From: Paulinella micropora
Lineage: Eukaryota; Cercozoa; Imbricatea; Euglyphida; Paulinellidae
DNA length: 64,000 bases
Assembly: GCA_019918135.1 (NCBI GenBank)
Contig: WBZZ01002626.1
Coordinates: 18,501 to 82,500 of the forward strand
Reading direction: 5' to 3'
Part shown: piece by piece, positions 11,287 through 22,020 of the stretch
Layout of the letters: every line of letters begins with the position of its first letter
How positions within the stretch are numbered: position 1 is the first letter of the stretch
Notes under the pieces: generated by a model
Told to the model about the DNA's origin: nothing
The model's input: only the letters and a program-made list of their open reading frames with translations
Database searches by the model: none
Translations under genes and position numbers: made by a program

Positions 11287-12833
11287 ATGCCAACTCAACA
11301 CGGCGGAGAATTAGACTTCAGTAAGACTGATTATATCAGCGGTTCGTATCGCCTTAACAAACTTACTCCTCGCGAAGGAGCAGGAAATGTTGTTGTTACT
11401 TCAGCGGGCGGTCAGGAAAGCACATTTGACCTTATCAGTCGCCCATTTAACTTGGCAAAGTCGGTGCTGAGTTTCACTTACGTCCCTGGTGCTTCAGGAG
11501 TTGTAGATAGACACAATCGTATTTTTATGAATTGTTTGAGTATGATTAGACAGATTCAACTTCAAACCCGTAGTGGTGTTTATTTGTGTGATTTGAATAA
11601 TGTCGGAACTATTACGAAAATGATTTGGAAGCCTGAGACTTCATTGAAGGACTTTTTGGCACTTGAGAACCATGGAGCAGGTCTTGGTGTTGGGTGTATG
11701 CTTCAAAAGTGTAATGCTGATGGGCGAGCAACAACAGCCTTTACTGCTAACGTGTATGCTGGACAACAGGCAAGTGTGGCAACTGTAGCGGGTAGTATTG
11801 ATACCGATGGTCACCTTCAGGCAACATTAAACCGTTTTGGTAATGCTATTGCTGGGGCTATCGCTCCTCCATCACTTAATGCACGAAGACATGATGATAC
11901 TTTGCTGACAACTGGAGCGGGTGCTTGGTCTGCTGTGAATGTTTCATACACTGAGACGAAGTATCTTGAGGGAGGTATTGGTGGTGCTAACACAGACCCC
12001 ATTATTTATGTGAAGATTCCATTGTCTATGATTTACAATACTATTTTCGCACTTGATAAGACTATTATGTTTCCTGAAATTCTGACCATGCGAATTGTTT
12101 GGGCGGCTAGTAACAGAACTGTTTATCACGTTGGTGGTGTTGATGCTAATACAGGTCTTGCTACCACTATTAACACAGCAAATCAAGGTTCTTTTCCTTG
12201 CACCACTAATTCGCAGGTAGCAAACTTAAACTTGTTTCTAGCGGTTGAAACAAACCCTGATGTTATCCAGTCTATTCAACAAAAAGTGAGCAGTGCCGAA
12301 GGTATGTCTTTTACGATTGGCTACCCATACTCATACAAAAACACAATTCAGGCATCTACAAGTCAGAACATTATATGAGGTTCGATAGAGGACACGGACG
12401 GAGAATTAAGAAAATTTACCATTCAGCATTTAATAATGAAGAAACGAAGAATACCGCGTATGATAACGATAATAGGAATGGTTCAAAGATTACTTCCTTC
12501 TATACTACCCTTGACGGGTCTAGACTTCAAGAATTTAATATTAGCACTGCTAATACAGCCCTTGAAGATTACATGTATCTAAAAAATAAGATTGAAGGCA
12601 GTGCTTTGGTAAATAGCAATTCCTATCAATACAAGTGGTTCTGGGTGGATACATTTGACAACACTCGCCCGCTTTGGAGTAAAGACCAGAATGAAATTAG
12701 TGGGCTTGACCTTTCTCAAGAGAGACGCTGGGAGATGATGGCAACTACTGCAAATGTTGGTCTCAATCATTACACTCTTGCTATCACTCAACGAGAGGTT
12801 CAAGTGAAGGCAAATGTTATTACTATTTCATAA
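11287..12833 (+). pseudogene. Major capsid protein (double jelly-roll type), copy 1
   Basis: Starts MPTQHGGELDFSKTDY. Conserved blocks include SRPFNLAKSVLSFTYVPG, NRIFMNCLSMIRQIQLQTR, TKMIWKPETSLKDFLALEN and a C-terminal block WVDTFDNTRPLW...LNHYTLAI. Length (about 500 residues), place after the minor capsid gene and strand pattern fit the Polinton/virophage double jelly-roll capsid protein. By eye it shares only about 60% identity with copy 2, far below the flanking genes. Part of a broken element. Confidence 0.7.
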
Positions 12834-12937
12834 TGGATATGAACAGATTTCTGAATAAAATATCAATGATTTAAATAATTTTTTAATTTTATATATAAAC
12901 TCGTTATATAAACAAACTCGTTCGTGTTATACACAAT

Positions 12938-14180
12938 ATGTCTCACCAGAGAAATTTAATCGCACAAAATCCAGACGGAGATTTTTTAAACGTCAGGGTC
13001 GGATATGATGGTGGTATTAAAACTGATAATATGAAAACTGCTTTTGGAGAAATACTAGTTGGACAATTAACTCCAGTTGTTCAGGAAATCTTTCCATACA
13101 CTATTAATACAAGGGTATGGACTGAAACAGAAACAAAATCTTCTGTGTCATTCTTGAATAATATGGCAGAATTAAAAACTCAAGCAGATAACACGGCGAA
13201 TGCTATCCTAACAAGTAAAAGAAGAATAAAATATCGGTGGTATGGGAGTTGTTGGTCGCTTCACTGCTATATGGACAACTGATGACACAAAATCCTATTA
13301 TTCGTGTGTAGGAATTGGTGAAAGTGATTTTTCAAATGGTTTTTATTTTTATAAAACTAATGTCTGGATGAGTATTCTACATGCCAAAGGAGGGGCAACA
13401 ACTTATATTCAACAAGCAAACTGGAATGATCCGTGCAATGGAACAAAAGATATGCCTGTTATTGATTGGAGTAAAGGAAATGTGTTTCAAATTCAATTTC
13501 AATATTTAGGCTTTGGTGCTTTCAGGTTTTCTATTGAAAATCCTACGACAGGCGAATTTCAATTAGTCCATACTATTAAGTATGCGAATGCCAACACAGG
13601 TGTAAGTCTATGAAACACTACTTTACCATTTACTGCACTAATGAGGAATGATGCTGCTACCGGAATTCAAACTCTTAAAACAGCGAGTGTTGGATTATTT
13701 ATTGAAGGGAGTAATACGATAAACACAAGTATAACAAACGAATTTGAAGGAAGTAAAGCAGCAAACACAACTGAAAGCCCTATTATTAGTATCAGGAATA
13801 AAGCAACATTTGATGCTGCTGGTGCTAATTTAACAAATTATTCAAATGTTTATCCCACGTTGATAAGTATTACGAATGAAGATAGTAAGGCGTGTGTAGT
13901 AAGAATGGTATTGAATGGAACACTAACTGGAGCGGGTTTTGCAGATGTTGATACTAAGTGTTCAATTGTAGATACTGATACAAAGGCGAGTGCAGTTGCC
14001 AACGGAACAACAATTTTTAAACTTTACGTAAATTCTCAATCAACTCAACAAATAAATCTTAGAAATTATGATATATATCTGTCTCCTAGTGATGTATTGA
14101 CTTTTACACAAAAATCCGTTGCTACTGCTAATAATGGTTCAAATGTTAATGTTATCGCTAATTTTATTGAGGATCAGTGA
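12938..14180 (+). pseudogene. Spike-like large beta protein downstream of capsid, copy 1
   Basis: Begins MSHQRNLIAQNPDGDFLNVR and contains TAFGEILVGQLTPVVQEIFP, a start shared with large virion proteins of uncultured phages and Polinton-like viruses. The middle reads GNVFQIQFQYLGFGAFRFSI, and the end is a separate beta domain (VRMVLNGTLTGAGFADVDT to VIANFIEDQ). The probable role is a surface spike or attachment protein. Copy 2 has a close relative ending at 35221. Part of a broken element. Confidence 0.55.
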
Positions 14181-14230
14181 TACAGAAAGAAAAATAATAA
14201 TAAAAAAATAAAACGGAAGGTAATGTGATA

Positions 14231-14741
14231 TTAGAGATATTTTTTTACCGCATCTTTATTATTAAAATAAGGTTGTTGAATTAAATATTCAAGATATGGT
14301 TTATCAATCTTAGCGACTTCTTCGATTTTCATTTTTTTATACTTACCATATTGAAGAAAAATATCGGTTTCATTTTGCTGGTCTTCTTTCTTTAATATAC
14401 ATCCTTCTTCTGTATATGTAGCATTCGCTATCTCTTCACCTACACAAGTGGCTTCGCCACGTTGTGACGCTTCGCTCACATTCGCCTTGATTTCAGTGAT
14501 ACTGGTCTCTTTTAAATCAGTCGCCGTAAATGGTGTGCTTGGTTCCACCATTATAATTTTTGCTAGTGTAGCCTCCAAATGGAATAACTACTTTCACATT
14601 GTCGTCCCTTGGCTTATATTGCTCATAGAAAGAAACAATGTCGGGCTTAGTCCATTTAATTGTTGGCTTTTTTATTTCGCTGTCAAGGTTCCATTTTTCA
14701 ATTTCATTTAAGTAGTCTTGTTTGGTGTTCAGGTCAGTCAT
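14231..14741 (-). pseudogene. GKYK-motif small protein A, copy 1
   Basis: The N-terminal part reads MTDLNTKQDYLNEIEKWNLD and TIKWTKPDIVSFYEQYKPRD. The C-terminal part has FLQYGKYKKMKIEEVAKID followed by PYLEYLIQQPYF, the compact motif of the exonuclease-X C-terminal-like family (formerly DUF3820). That module occurs on nucleases and on small stand-alone viral proteins. The next gene carries the same motif, so the two look like tandem paralogues. It is convergent with the spike gene and co-directional with PolB. Confidence 0.45.
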
Positions 14742-14775
14742 CTTATATATAAAGTAAATATTAATTTTTATTGTA

Positions 14776-15090
14776 AATATTTTTTTACTTCACTTTTAAT
14801 GTCTGTAAATTTATCAAACCACGGCTGTTTCATAACCCATTCAAGATATGGTTTGTCAATGGTAGCAACATCTTGAATTTTTTTCCTTGTATTTGCCAAA
14901 CGGAAAAACATCGGTTGGCTTTCCTTCTATACTTTTTTCAATTGCCTTAATTTCTTCATCAATCATCTGTTGGACATCTCTTACTGAAAAGAATTCCTTA
15001 TTCTTCTTAATTGAAAGTCGTCCAAATTTTTCAGATAGTCTGGTGAGGGTGATGATTGGTCTATATAGATTGGTAAAAAAAATTTATGGA
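14776..15090 (-). pseudogene. GKYK-motif small protein B, copy 1
   Basis: The counterpart in copy 2 (35797-36084) reads MTTLTRLCEKFEKLSIENKK at the start and FPFGKYKGKKIQDVAVIDKP near the end, a second instance of the exonuclease-X C-terminal-like motif. The same blocks are visible here by translation of the minus strand. It sits directly after PolB on the same strand and may be co-expressed with it. Function unknown; a role in DNA processing is inferred only from the motif. Confidence 0.4.
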
Positions 15091-15119
15091 AAAAAATTCA
15101 TTATTTAATATTTTATTTT

Positions 15120-18100
15120 TTAATATCCAAAAGGTCTAGTTTCAATCGCATTCTCTATAATTCCAATAACTTGTCTCTTCGTATATGTAAAACTAAATAT
15201 CTTTTCTAAGTATTCACTCGTTATTTTTTTCTTTTGTTTGTCTCGCGTTATCTTGTTGTTTTCTATTATAACTACTTTTCCAGACTTCTCAATTCGCTTA
15301 GCAATCCGTAATTCTTCATCAGTCTCCAACAATTCAGCCAGTTCATTTTTACCATTCTCAAATAATTCAGTGTTCGTAATACCTAGCCCGCAACTTATTA
15401 CACTTAACATATTTGGTAAATTCAATGCTTTTTTCGTTTCATAGTTCATACTAAATCCTTTTACTTTCATACTGGCTTTTCCATTATCTAATAAGTATCC
15501 ATAACATTTCGGCCCACCTCCAACAAAGGTTTTGATTTTCGCTCCTTTTAATTCATCAGTCCAATCTCCCAGTAAATCGCCTGTCTCTACATCTACCTGA
15601 TTAATTTCTTTGTTAGTCGTATATATTACGCTGTCTGTGTCATGATACAATATCCTATTACCTAATATATCCATCATATTGTAAAGTCTCATTCTCGCGT
15701 GGCATGTAGTAAATAAAGCAACTACAATATTTGTTTTAATCGGGTCGCTCACCGCATCCTGTTTTAAGTCATAACTGGCTTCCACAATTTGGTCGTTAAT
15801 TATGTTAATATTTATATTATCCACTGATTTATCGTTCAATAGTTTGTATAAGGTATCTTTATCCTTTATCATTTTGTTCTGTGTTTTATTTTGTTTTTGC
15901 CCAAACTTGCCCCATAAAGAGTTCAAGCACAACTTAGCCACTGCTCGCCTTCCTTCGTTTTTAAATATTTTGCTTTCATCCATCTTAACTCCCATTTTGA
16001 TTTCCATGCTGTTTATGTAATTTTGCTTTTCTGCTTCCGTATTACATCCCGCGGGATATCCGCTGGACTCTTGTTTTACTTTCAAGAATGTCTTTATGTA
16101 TTCTTTGAATACGCTACTGCTTTGTTCTTTCCAGTTCCATACTTCATATATCTTTATTAACTTATACCCTTTGTCTAAGGCCTTGTAAATTTCTGGAGTT
16201 GCCCATGTGCCTGTTATTGCTCGTTCTTTATCTTTGTGCTTACATTCGCCGTGTTGCTCAGTCATTCCACACTTATCGCATAAGTAATACATCATCTTAC
16301 CTCTATCCGCCTTCGGTAAGACTGGGTGTAGTAAGCCTCTCGGCGGTAGCATCTTAACCTTAGCCACTCCGAAATATTCTCTGTTTATAATTTTGTTTTT
16401 CATATTTTTCTTTCCTCCTCATTGTTTGGTCTAATAATTATATGGTGTCCGCTTGGATAAAGGTCGTAATACATCACGGTCGGATAAAGTGAGCATATGT
16501 CAATATATTTCGCATACTCATTATCATGTCGTGATTTCCAATATAATTTCAGAGCATTCACTCTACCTCCAAACATTGCCTCTCGTGGGTTTAGTCCTTC
16601 TTGTTCAGTAATTCGTTCGTTTGTATCCTCTGCCAGTCTTTCACTGGTTTTCATCAGGCTCCATTCGCACTCCCAGATACTTATTACTTTTGCTTGTTCG
16701 TTAAGTTGTTTTTCTCTTCTCATTGTTTCCTTATATAGTTCGCCCATTGTCTTATTCTTCTTCGCATTCAAAGCATTGCCGTTCCAACATTTCTGACATC
16801 CGTGCAAATGGCACCCGTAAAACTCATAAGCAGTTTTGTTTTTCTCGTCCCATCTATCTACATACACACGAGATTGTCCGAGTTGAAACATTTTTTCACC
16901 TCCGTTGAATGCGTGCTTAATATCTGTCTTATCCAGTCTGCTTCTGTATGCTAGCCATTCTACACAAGCCCTAGAAGTCATCCTGTTTTGTTTTTCCGCT
17001 TTCAATATTGCAATTGAATTCTCTGGCATAAACTTAGCACGATACAGAGCCATAACACAACTCGCGATAGTTGTATATTGAAAAGGGTCAATACCGAACT
17101 CTAGAAACTGATTTCTAAAATCTATACAACCCTTCCTCAGTATATCCACATCTGAATGACAATACTCTGCGATTTCCCTTGCCATATCAAAGTGATTATG
17201 TGCTTTCACTTGTTCATCATACCATTCAAGAAATTCCTTTCGTTTATCTCCTCGCATCGTGTCGTAGTCATAATGTTTCTTATGGGGGATTACCCCGACA
17301 TAATTTTTATTTTTCGCCGTATTGAAGTAGTGAGGGAAGAAACCTTTCTTAAGTTCCGTAAGCCCGAATGTCTTTGGAAAGTCTGACAATGGCATCGTAA
17401 GAAAACTTAGGCTGTCTATAAAGCGATACTTCTTAAGTGTCATCATCATAATCTTACCGCCCTCATAAATTACAAATGGAGTTTGACCATTATCAACCAA
17501 CCACTTAAGAATAAACTGACAATCATAACCGCGGGCATTGTGTGCGATAAATGTAAATCCGCTGTGCTTAGTGTCAAAAACCCACTTACAGAAATCTTGA
17601 ATGTTTTTGTGAATTACTGGCGGTTCCTTCGCATCGTAATACTGGCTTTCAGCATGATTAACAATGTGTTCGCCTGTGTCCTGTGTCGCTTCAAAGTCAA
17701 AGAATATGTATTGCTCTGACGGTGGTAAGATTCCTTTTTTACTATTTCACATAGGTGTTCAAGCGGTTTCACTAGTTTACAATGTCGGCATTTCGCATAT
17801 CCGCATTTGTGCTCATCCTTCTTTCTGTAATTAAGACCGCACGATTTACATTTCGCTTTAACATCGCAGTTTGTTGTCCTGTGATTATTAAAGCATTCAG
17901 TGTTTGGAAACTTTCTATTACACTTCTCACATTCTTTCCACAGGCTCTTGTCATTTATTCCCTTACATCCGTTGGTTTCACAGATACTACATTTGGCTTC
18001 ACATGCATGTCTTTCATGTTAGTTATGGCATCGTAATGTCCTTCAGTCTTTAGAATGTAAAGGTTAGTCACCCGTTCGCCGTTCGCATCAAGTAGTTCTG

Positions 18101-19064
18101 TTTTATAAATGATTTTGTCAGGGAATTCAACAATGACCAGATTGTATTTAATGTGATTAGCAAATGTATTAATTTCCGGTATCCCACACACATCCTTAAT
18201 GACTTTCGCTTCATCGTGTAAAGCCTCTGCCATTTCCTGCTGTATCTTTCTTTTCCCCATTAGTATTGTCTTGAATTTAGGATGTTTTTCAATTTTTGCT
18301 TTGACTACAACGATTGCCTGTGCTAAGCATAAGTTATCGCTGTTTGTAATACAGATTACTCCTTTCTTTCTGTAAATATCCAATTTGTTCAAAACCTGTA
18401 GCCTTGTCCCGCCCGTCTGCATTTTAACAGATTTCAACACAAATTTTAATTTATCAAAGTTTATCCCGTTCTCGTCCATGTAAAGACTTTCGTTGCTTTG
18501 AAATATTGCTGACAATCTTTCTAAAACTTTTTCAACCGAGATTTGATTGACTTTGTGTAAGCCTGTTGATACCTTTCCATAGTAATCCACAAACTCAATA
18601 CCTAGGCTGACCTTATCTTGCGGTGCTTGTCGTTTTACAAAGTCGTTCAATACAATCTCAATAAATCTTATTACATCGCGCATCGTAAATGATCGGAAGT
18701 TGCCGTTAATCCTTACCGCATATCGGCTTTCATTTATTCCTAGTTCGTGTTCCTTGCTATCGTCCCTCATAATATCATAATTACCATACCTCAACAAGTC
18801 TCTGTAATTTTCTTTCAGTTCTTTTTTCTCTTCAATCGTAGGTAAAGGTGGCGCTATTGGTATAGCATGGTGCTCAAAATACACTGCGCTCCTTACTTGG
18901 TTCAAGTAGTTTTGGGCTGTCGGTGTATCAATTTTATACCCCCTTACCTTCGGTTTGATATATAGCACATCCCGACCCCTGACAGACTTGATTTCGTAAT
19001 TTATCTTATATTCCCTTAATCTATCCAACCTGTAGACCTTGCCGTTATACGTGTGTGTCTCCAT
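15120..19064 (-). pseudogene. polB: Protein-primed family B DNA polymerase region, copy 1
   Basis: Replicative polymerase of the element. Reading from its N-terminal side: a start METHTYNGKVYRLDRLREYK, a DNLCLAQAI block typical of Polinton polymerases, a Cys-rich linker, exonuclease motifs (FFDFEA, NARGYDCQF, YCHSDVDIL), an embedded nuclease-like segment (YEFYGC...HGCQKCW then ELYKETMRREKQL), and polymerase motifs A (DICSLYPTVMYYD), B (KLCLNSLWGKFGQ) and C (YHDTDSVIY). The span is long, as is normal for Polintons. The region is broken but recognisable throughout. Unlike copy 2 it has no large insert, so it serves as the empty-site reference for the 23.8 kb block. Confidence 0.8.
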
Positions 19065-19226
19065 GTTTGATAATAATATATCAAGGAAACTATAATTTTA
19101 TAAATTTAAAATATTTGTCTGCCTCAATCGGTCGTCCCCTCGTGGCCCCGTGTGTGTCCTATACATAAGGACCCTCCCTGGTCTTTAAATAGAAATTTAG
19201 TGGTTCCCGCAGAGAAACCTTTTTGA

Positions 19227-19418
19227 TTACTGATACTTACCATACCCGCAACCGCAGTGGCAGTTATGTTCCATGTATCCACACATATTACATCTATCAT
19301 CACAAGTGGCTTCGCTCACATCATCTTTCTTTATTATCTCCATATACTTTTTGCTTGGCCTTGGAGGAACAGGATGTTTTTCTTTTTCTGTTGCTGAAAT
19401 ATGTTTCTGAGACTTCAT
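19227..19418 (-). CDS. Small Cys/His-rich protein near the right end of copy 1
   Basis: 63 residues. A basic N-terminal half (MKSQKHISATEKEKHPVPP) precedes a dense cluster CDDRCNMCGYMEHNCHCGCG, probably binding one or two zinc ions. It lies upstream of PolB on the same strand. No named family recognised, and copy 2 cannot be compared because the window ends first. Confidence 0.35.
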   Translation of the reverse strand: MKSQKHISATEKEKHPVPPRPSKKYMEIIKKDDVSEATCDDRCNMCGYMEHNCHCGCGYGKYQ

Positions 19419-19549
19419 ATGTCGCGCTTTGTTTCCATTATGTATTTCAGCACCACCGCATCCACACTTAAAATCTTTATGCTTCCAAATTTTTTCTTTT
19501 CTTTTTTGATTATTCTTGTTTCTTTATCGTAATTAATTTTCCATTCCTC

Positions 19550-19756
19550 TTATTTATGTATTATATTTTTCTCGTGATACTTCTTTGCTTCTTCCAATGC
19601 TTGCTCTTTTGATTTTTTCTTTCCGATGCAGAAACTCTTACACATAACCTTTCCTCCTTCTTTCCATTGAATTTTTACCATTGGTCTCTTTTCGTTATTC
19701 TTTACCATAACACAACCTCTGGACATTCTAAATCTCTGAGTGTCTTCGTTTGTCAT
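19550..19756 (-). CDS. Small AP2-like DNA-binding protein
   Basis: 68 residues. The core MVKIQWKEGGKVMCKSFCIG followed by SKEQALEEAKKYHEKNI follows the AP2/integrase-type DNA-binding pattern: three short strands with a GK turn, then an amphipathic helix rich in Ala and ending in Tyr/His. It would bind DNA, perhaps the nearby terminal palindromes, but that is inference. Same strand as PolB. Confidence 0.4.
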   Translation of the reverse strand: MTNEDTQRFRMSRGCVMVKNNEKRPMVKIQWKEGGKVMCKSFCIGKKKSKEQALEEAKKYHEKNIIHK

Positions 19757-19788
19757 CCTATGTATGTCTTTATTTTATTTATGAAAGA

Positions 19789-20275
19789 TAGCCTTTTTTC
19801 TTTCTTTTGTTTGTATGTATTAGTTATAAACAGGTAGACGAAATAATAAATAACTGCTCTTAGTGTGGTTTCTCTAGAAAAACTGCACTGAAAAAGTGTG
19901 CCGAAGTGGTCCCCTATAACTACTATTAAGTAGTATAGGGGGCCACTTCAAGACGGATGTTCAGTGCAGTTTCATCACAGAAACCACACTAAGAGCCGTT
20001 ATTCATAATTTCCTCTACCTATTCTCTCTAAGTTCAAAACAACAATTTCATTAAATTCTCTTTTACTGCGAAAAGTTGTCCAAGTGTCCGCACTGAAAAA
20101 CAGAAAGTAGTCCAAAAGCAAGAAAGCAAAACTATGCCGGTGTGCTTTTTTACCTCACCTTTCCCGTCTCTGGTGTGAGAAGTGTTTTTCCACTAAGAGC
20201 CGTTATTCATTATTTCGTCTTCCTATTTATAACAAATACAGACAGACAAAAGAAAGAAAAACTGCTACCTTTAAA
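19789..20275. repeat. Nested long palindromes at the right edge of copy 1
   Basis: An inner palindrome (about 19848-20013) has arms starting TTAGTGTGGTTTCT and ending AGAAACCACACTAA, with internal arms AACTGCACTGAA and TTCAGTGCAGTT and a centre near 19925 (AACTACTATTAAGTAGTAT). A longer outer copy of the left arm (from about 19795, TTTCTTTTGTTTGTATGTAT) recurs inverted at about 20183-20270. The sequence CTCTTAGTG or its complement thus occurs three times. This may be the terminal inverted repeat region of the Polinton or a separate foldback element. Confidence 0.6.
20085..20190 (+). repeat. Direct repeat, left copy
   Basis: Contains AAAGTAGTCCAAAA then AAGCAAAACTATGC and TTTTTTACCTCACCTTTCC. 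The same string of motifs recurs at 20950-21055, about 865 bp away in the same orientation, with few differences. Each copy is bounded by short inverted sequences. The pair encloses the two small ORFs at 20459-20923 and may mark a small inserted unit. Confidence 0.55.
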
Positions 20276-20458
20276 TAATTATTATTAAATTAACCTTTTG
20301 AAGTCTTCTCCAGTAATTCTTTGCCTACCACACACAAACAAGTATGGTAGATAAAATTCATTTGAAATGAAGAGTGCTTTTGCATAATTTTTTTTAAAAT
20401 TAAATACACACTAGTTTATACTCCTATGTGCAAAAGGAGTTAGTAGTTAGAAATACTT

Positions 20459-20704
20459 TTATTTAATTCTTTGTCTTTTATATTTCTCATATGCTTGAAT
20501 TATTTCTGATGAAGTTTTTCCTCCGTCAATCATTTTTCTTGCTCTAATCTCGTCGTCAACTCCCATCGGTTGATTTTCAGCACTTAACCAATGTTCAAAT
20601 AATCGTAATTGTTTTTTCTTATTTTCTGCTTCTCTTTTTTGTTCTCTTTTCATTTGTTCAATTTTTTCCTTTCGCTCAACATCATCATTTCGTTTATCAA
20701 GCAA
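20459..20704 (-). CDS. Small charged helical protein (unknown)
   Basis: 81 residues. It starts MLDKRNDDVERKEKIEQMKR, has a Lys/Glu-rich coiled coil, then a compact segment QPMGVDDEIRARKMIDGGKT and an end EIIQAYEKYKRQRIK. It resembles no family I can name. It follows another small charged ORF on the same strand, and both are enclosed by the direct repeats. Confidence 0.35.
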   Translation of the reverse strand: MLDKRNDDVERKEKIEQMKREQKREAENKKKQLRLFEHWLSAENQPMGVDDEIRARKMIDGGKTSSEIIQAYEKYKRQRIK

Positions 20705-20755
20705 TTCATCAATAGCATTTCTTTTATTTATACAATCTCACTTTTCTTTCTCCAA

Positions 20756-20923
20756 TTAAATTCTTTCTTGTTCATTTCGTTCTAATTTGCTTATTATGTT
20801 ATCGAATTTGATATCATTATTTGCTTTATCTCTTATCAAATCTCTTCTTGCTCTATCTTGTAATTTCTCTAGCCATTTATTTTGTTCTTCTCTTTCAGTG
20901 TAATTATCATCATCATCACTCAT
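20756..20923 (-). CDS. Very small acidic/basic ORF (55 residues)
   Basis: Starts MSDDDDNYTEREEQNKWLEK and ends KLERNEQERI with a TAA stop. It is charged throughout and predicted helical. It lies 51 bp upstream of the next small ORF on the same strand. Its coding status is supported only by a clean start, biased composition and its neighbour. Confidence 0.3.
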   Translation of the reverse strand: MSDDDDNYTEREEQNKWLEKLQDRARRDLIRDKANNDIKFDNIISKLERNEQERI

Positions 20924-21215
20924 TCTTGTTCGCACTTTGTCTGATTAAGTCTATTCTGAAAAGTGAAAAGTAGTCCAAAACCAAAAAAGCAAAACTATGC
21001 TGGTGTGTTTTTTTTACCTCACCTTTCCAGTGTGCGGTGTAAAAAAAAATTCACTTTTCCTTTTTTATCAGTAATTTAAATTGTCAGCAGAAATCCAGTA
21101 ATTCTATCAGTCAAAAATTGGAGCCAATTGTTGTCATTCTACGACTTTTTCAGAATTCCCAAAGTGGCTAAGACAAAAAGACCAAACCCTCGCCGTTTTG
21201 TGTGTTGCTTGTAGG
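20924..21215. other. Non-coding interval with the right direct repeat and possible promoter
   Basis: Holds the right copy of the direct repeat (about 20950-21055), flanked by CTGAAAAGTGAA and TTCACTTTTCC in inverted order, then about 150 bp before the spliced gene. A palindromic ATTGGAGCCAAT lies near 21118 and might act as a CCAAT-type element. No gene seen. Confidence 0.4.
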
Positions 21216-21749
21216 ATGTCGGACAACGAGCCAGAAGAGGAGCAACCCGATGACCCAGAGCTGGAAGAGCCTGAAAATAAGGTAATTTAGTCCTATCAAC
21301 TAATTTCCTTTATGTGTATGTTTATGTGTAGCAAGCCGAGGAAAAAAAGGCACCAGACCCAGATGTTGAGGTAATCATTTCTTCTGTTGTTTGTGCTCAT
21401 AGTATTGTCTGATTAGCAACTGGCACAAGTAGTCGGGGCGGTCAATCTTCAGCCCCCAGATTGGAATGTACCAAGGGGCGGTAGAAAAAAAGGGGCTAAG
21501 AAAGGTGGTCGTCCAGTAGGCAGTCGTAATGTTGTCATTAGAATTAGTGAGGTGCATGTTGTCATCAACAGGGAGGCTGGTGTGGCAACTTGGTCTGATG
21601 CAGCAAGAGCAAATTCTATTCCAGTAATTGTGTGGGGGCATCGCACTCCGCCAACCGAAATTTCTAACCATGTGATTGTTTTGGCGGGTAATATGGTGAG
21701 CCAGATTCCGTCATTATGGTCAGGTCTTGGCCCAACGTCGCAGAAATAG
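21216..21749 (+). CDS. Probable three-exon gene with tiny introns; AT-hook-like protein
   Basis: Exon 1 is 21216-21281 (starts MSDNEPEEEQPDDPELEEPE), exon 2 is 21332-21370, and exon 3 is 21417-21749, ending in TAG. The introns are 50 and 46 nt; both begin GTAAT and end TAG, and both fall between codons, so the frame is kept throughout. The product is 145 residues: an acidic N-terminal third, then a basic GGRKKGAKKGGRPVGSRN stretch containing an AT-hook-like GRP core, then a beta-like domain (VVIRISEVHVVINREAGVAT, NHVIVLAGNMVSQIP). Such small introns suggest a compact eukaryotic genome. It lies between the two Polintons and may be a host gene, a gene of another element or a Polinton end gene. 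A second possible acceptor in intron 2 at 21402 leaves the exact end open. Confidence 0.5.
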
Positions 21750-21812
21750 TTTCACATTTCGGCAGGGCTGTGAGAACTAGTTACAGTGCTACTCAGGTTG
21801 CTTAATTAAAAC

Positions 21813-21878
21813 TAGCCTTTTCTTGTAGGTCTACATTAATGCTATGTTAAACAAATGCAGACCTACACGAGAAGGTTA
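21813..21878. repeat. Stem-loop after the spliced gene
   Basis: Arms AGCCTTTTCTTGTAGGTCT and AGACCTACACGAGAAGGTTA pair with few mismatches around a loop of about 25 nt. It lies 65 bp past the stop of the three-exon gene and just before similarity between the two Polinton copies begins. It could be a 3' processing signal or the edge of an element. Confidence 0.45.
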
Positions 21879-22020
21879 TGCCAAATGTTTCCTTTGAATT
21901 AATATTTTATTAAAGGTCCAACTTTTCAACTTTCTTTTTGATTCTAGCACTGCTCCGTATGTTTTCCTGTTTTACATCCAATGATTTTAATAAATTAATA
22001 TTTTTTTTCTCTTTAGTAAT

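Larger units (their letters stand above)
637..20275. mobile_element. Polinton/Maverick-type element, copy 1 (fossil, broken)
   Basis: The diagnostic Polinton set is present in one AT-rich block: retroviral-type integrase, protein-primed PolB, packaging ATPase, adenain-like protease, minor and major capsid proteins, plus a fibre, a spike-like protein and small accessory genes. Gene order matches copy 2 to the right, which lies in the same orientation. The left limit is where similarity between copies begins. The right limit is uncertain and is placed at the end of the nested palindromes that follow the last small genes. The element looks broken in roughly a dozen places. Most parts remain closely similar to copy 2, so decay is fairly recent. 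Confidence 0.85.
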
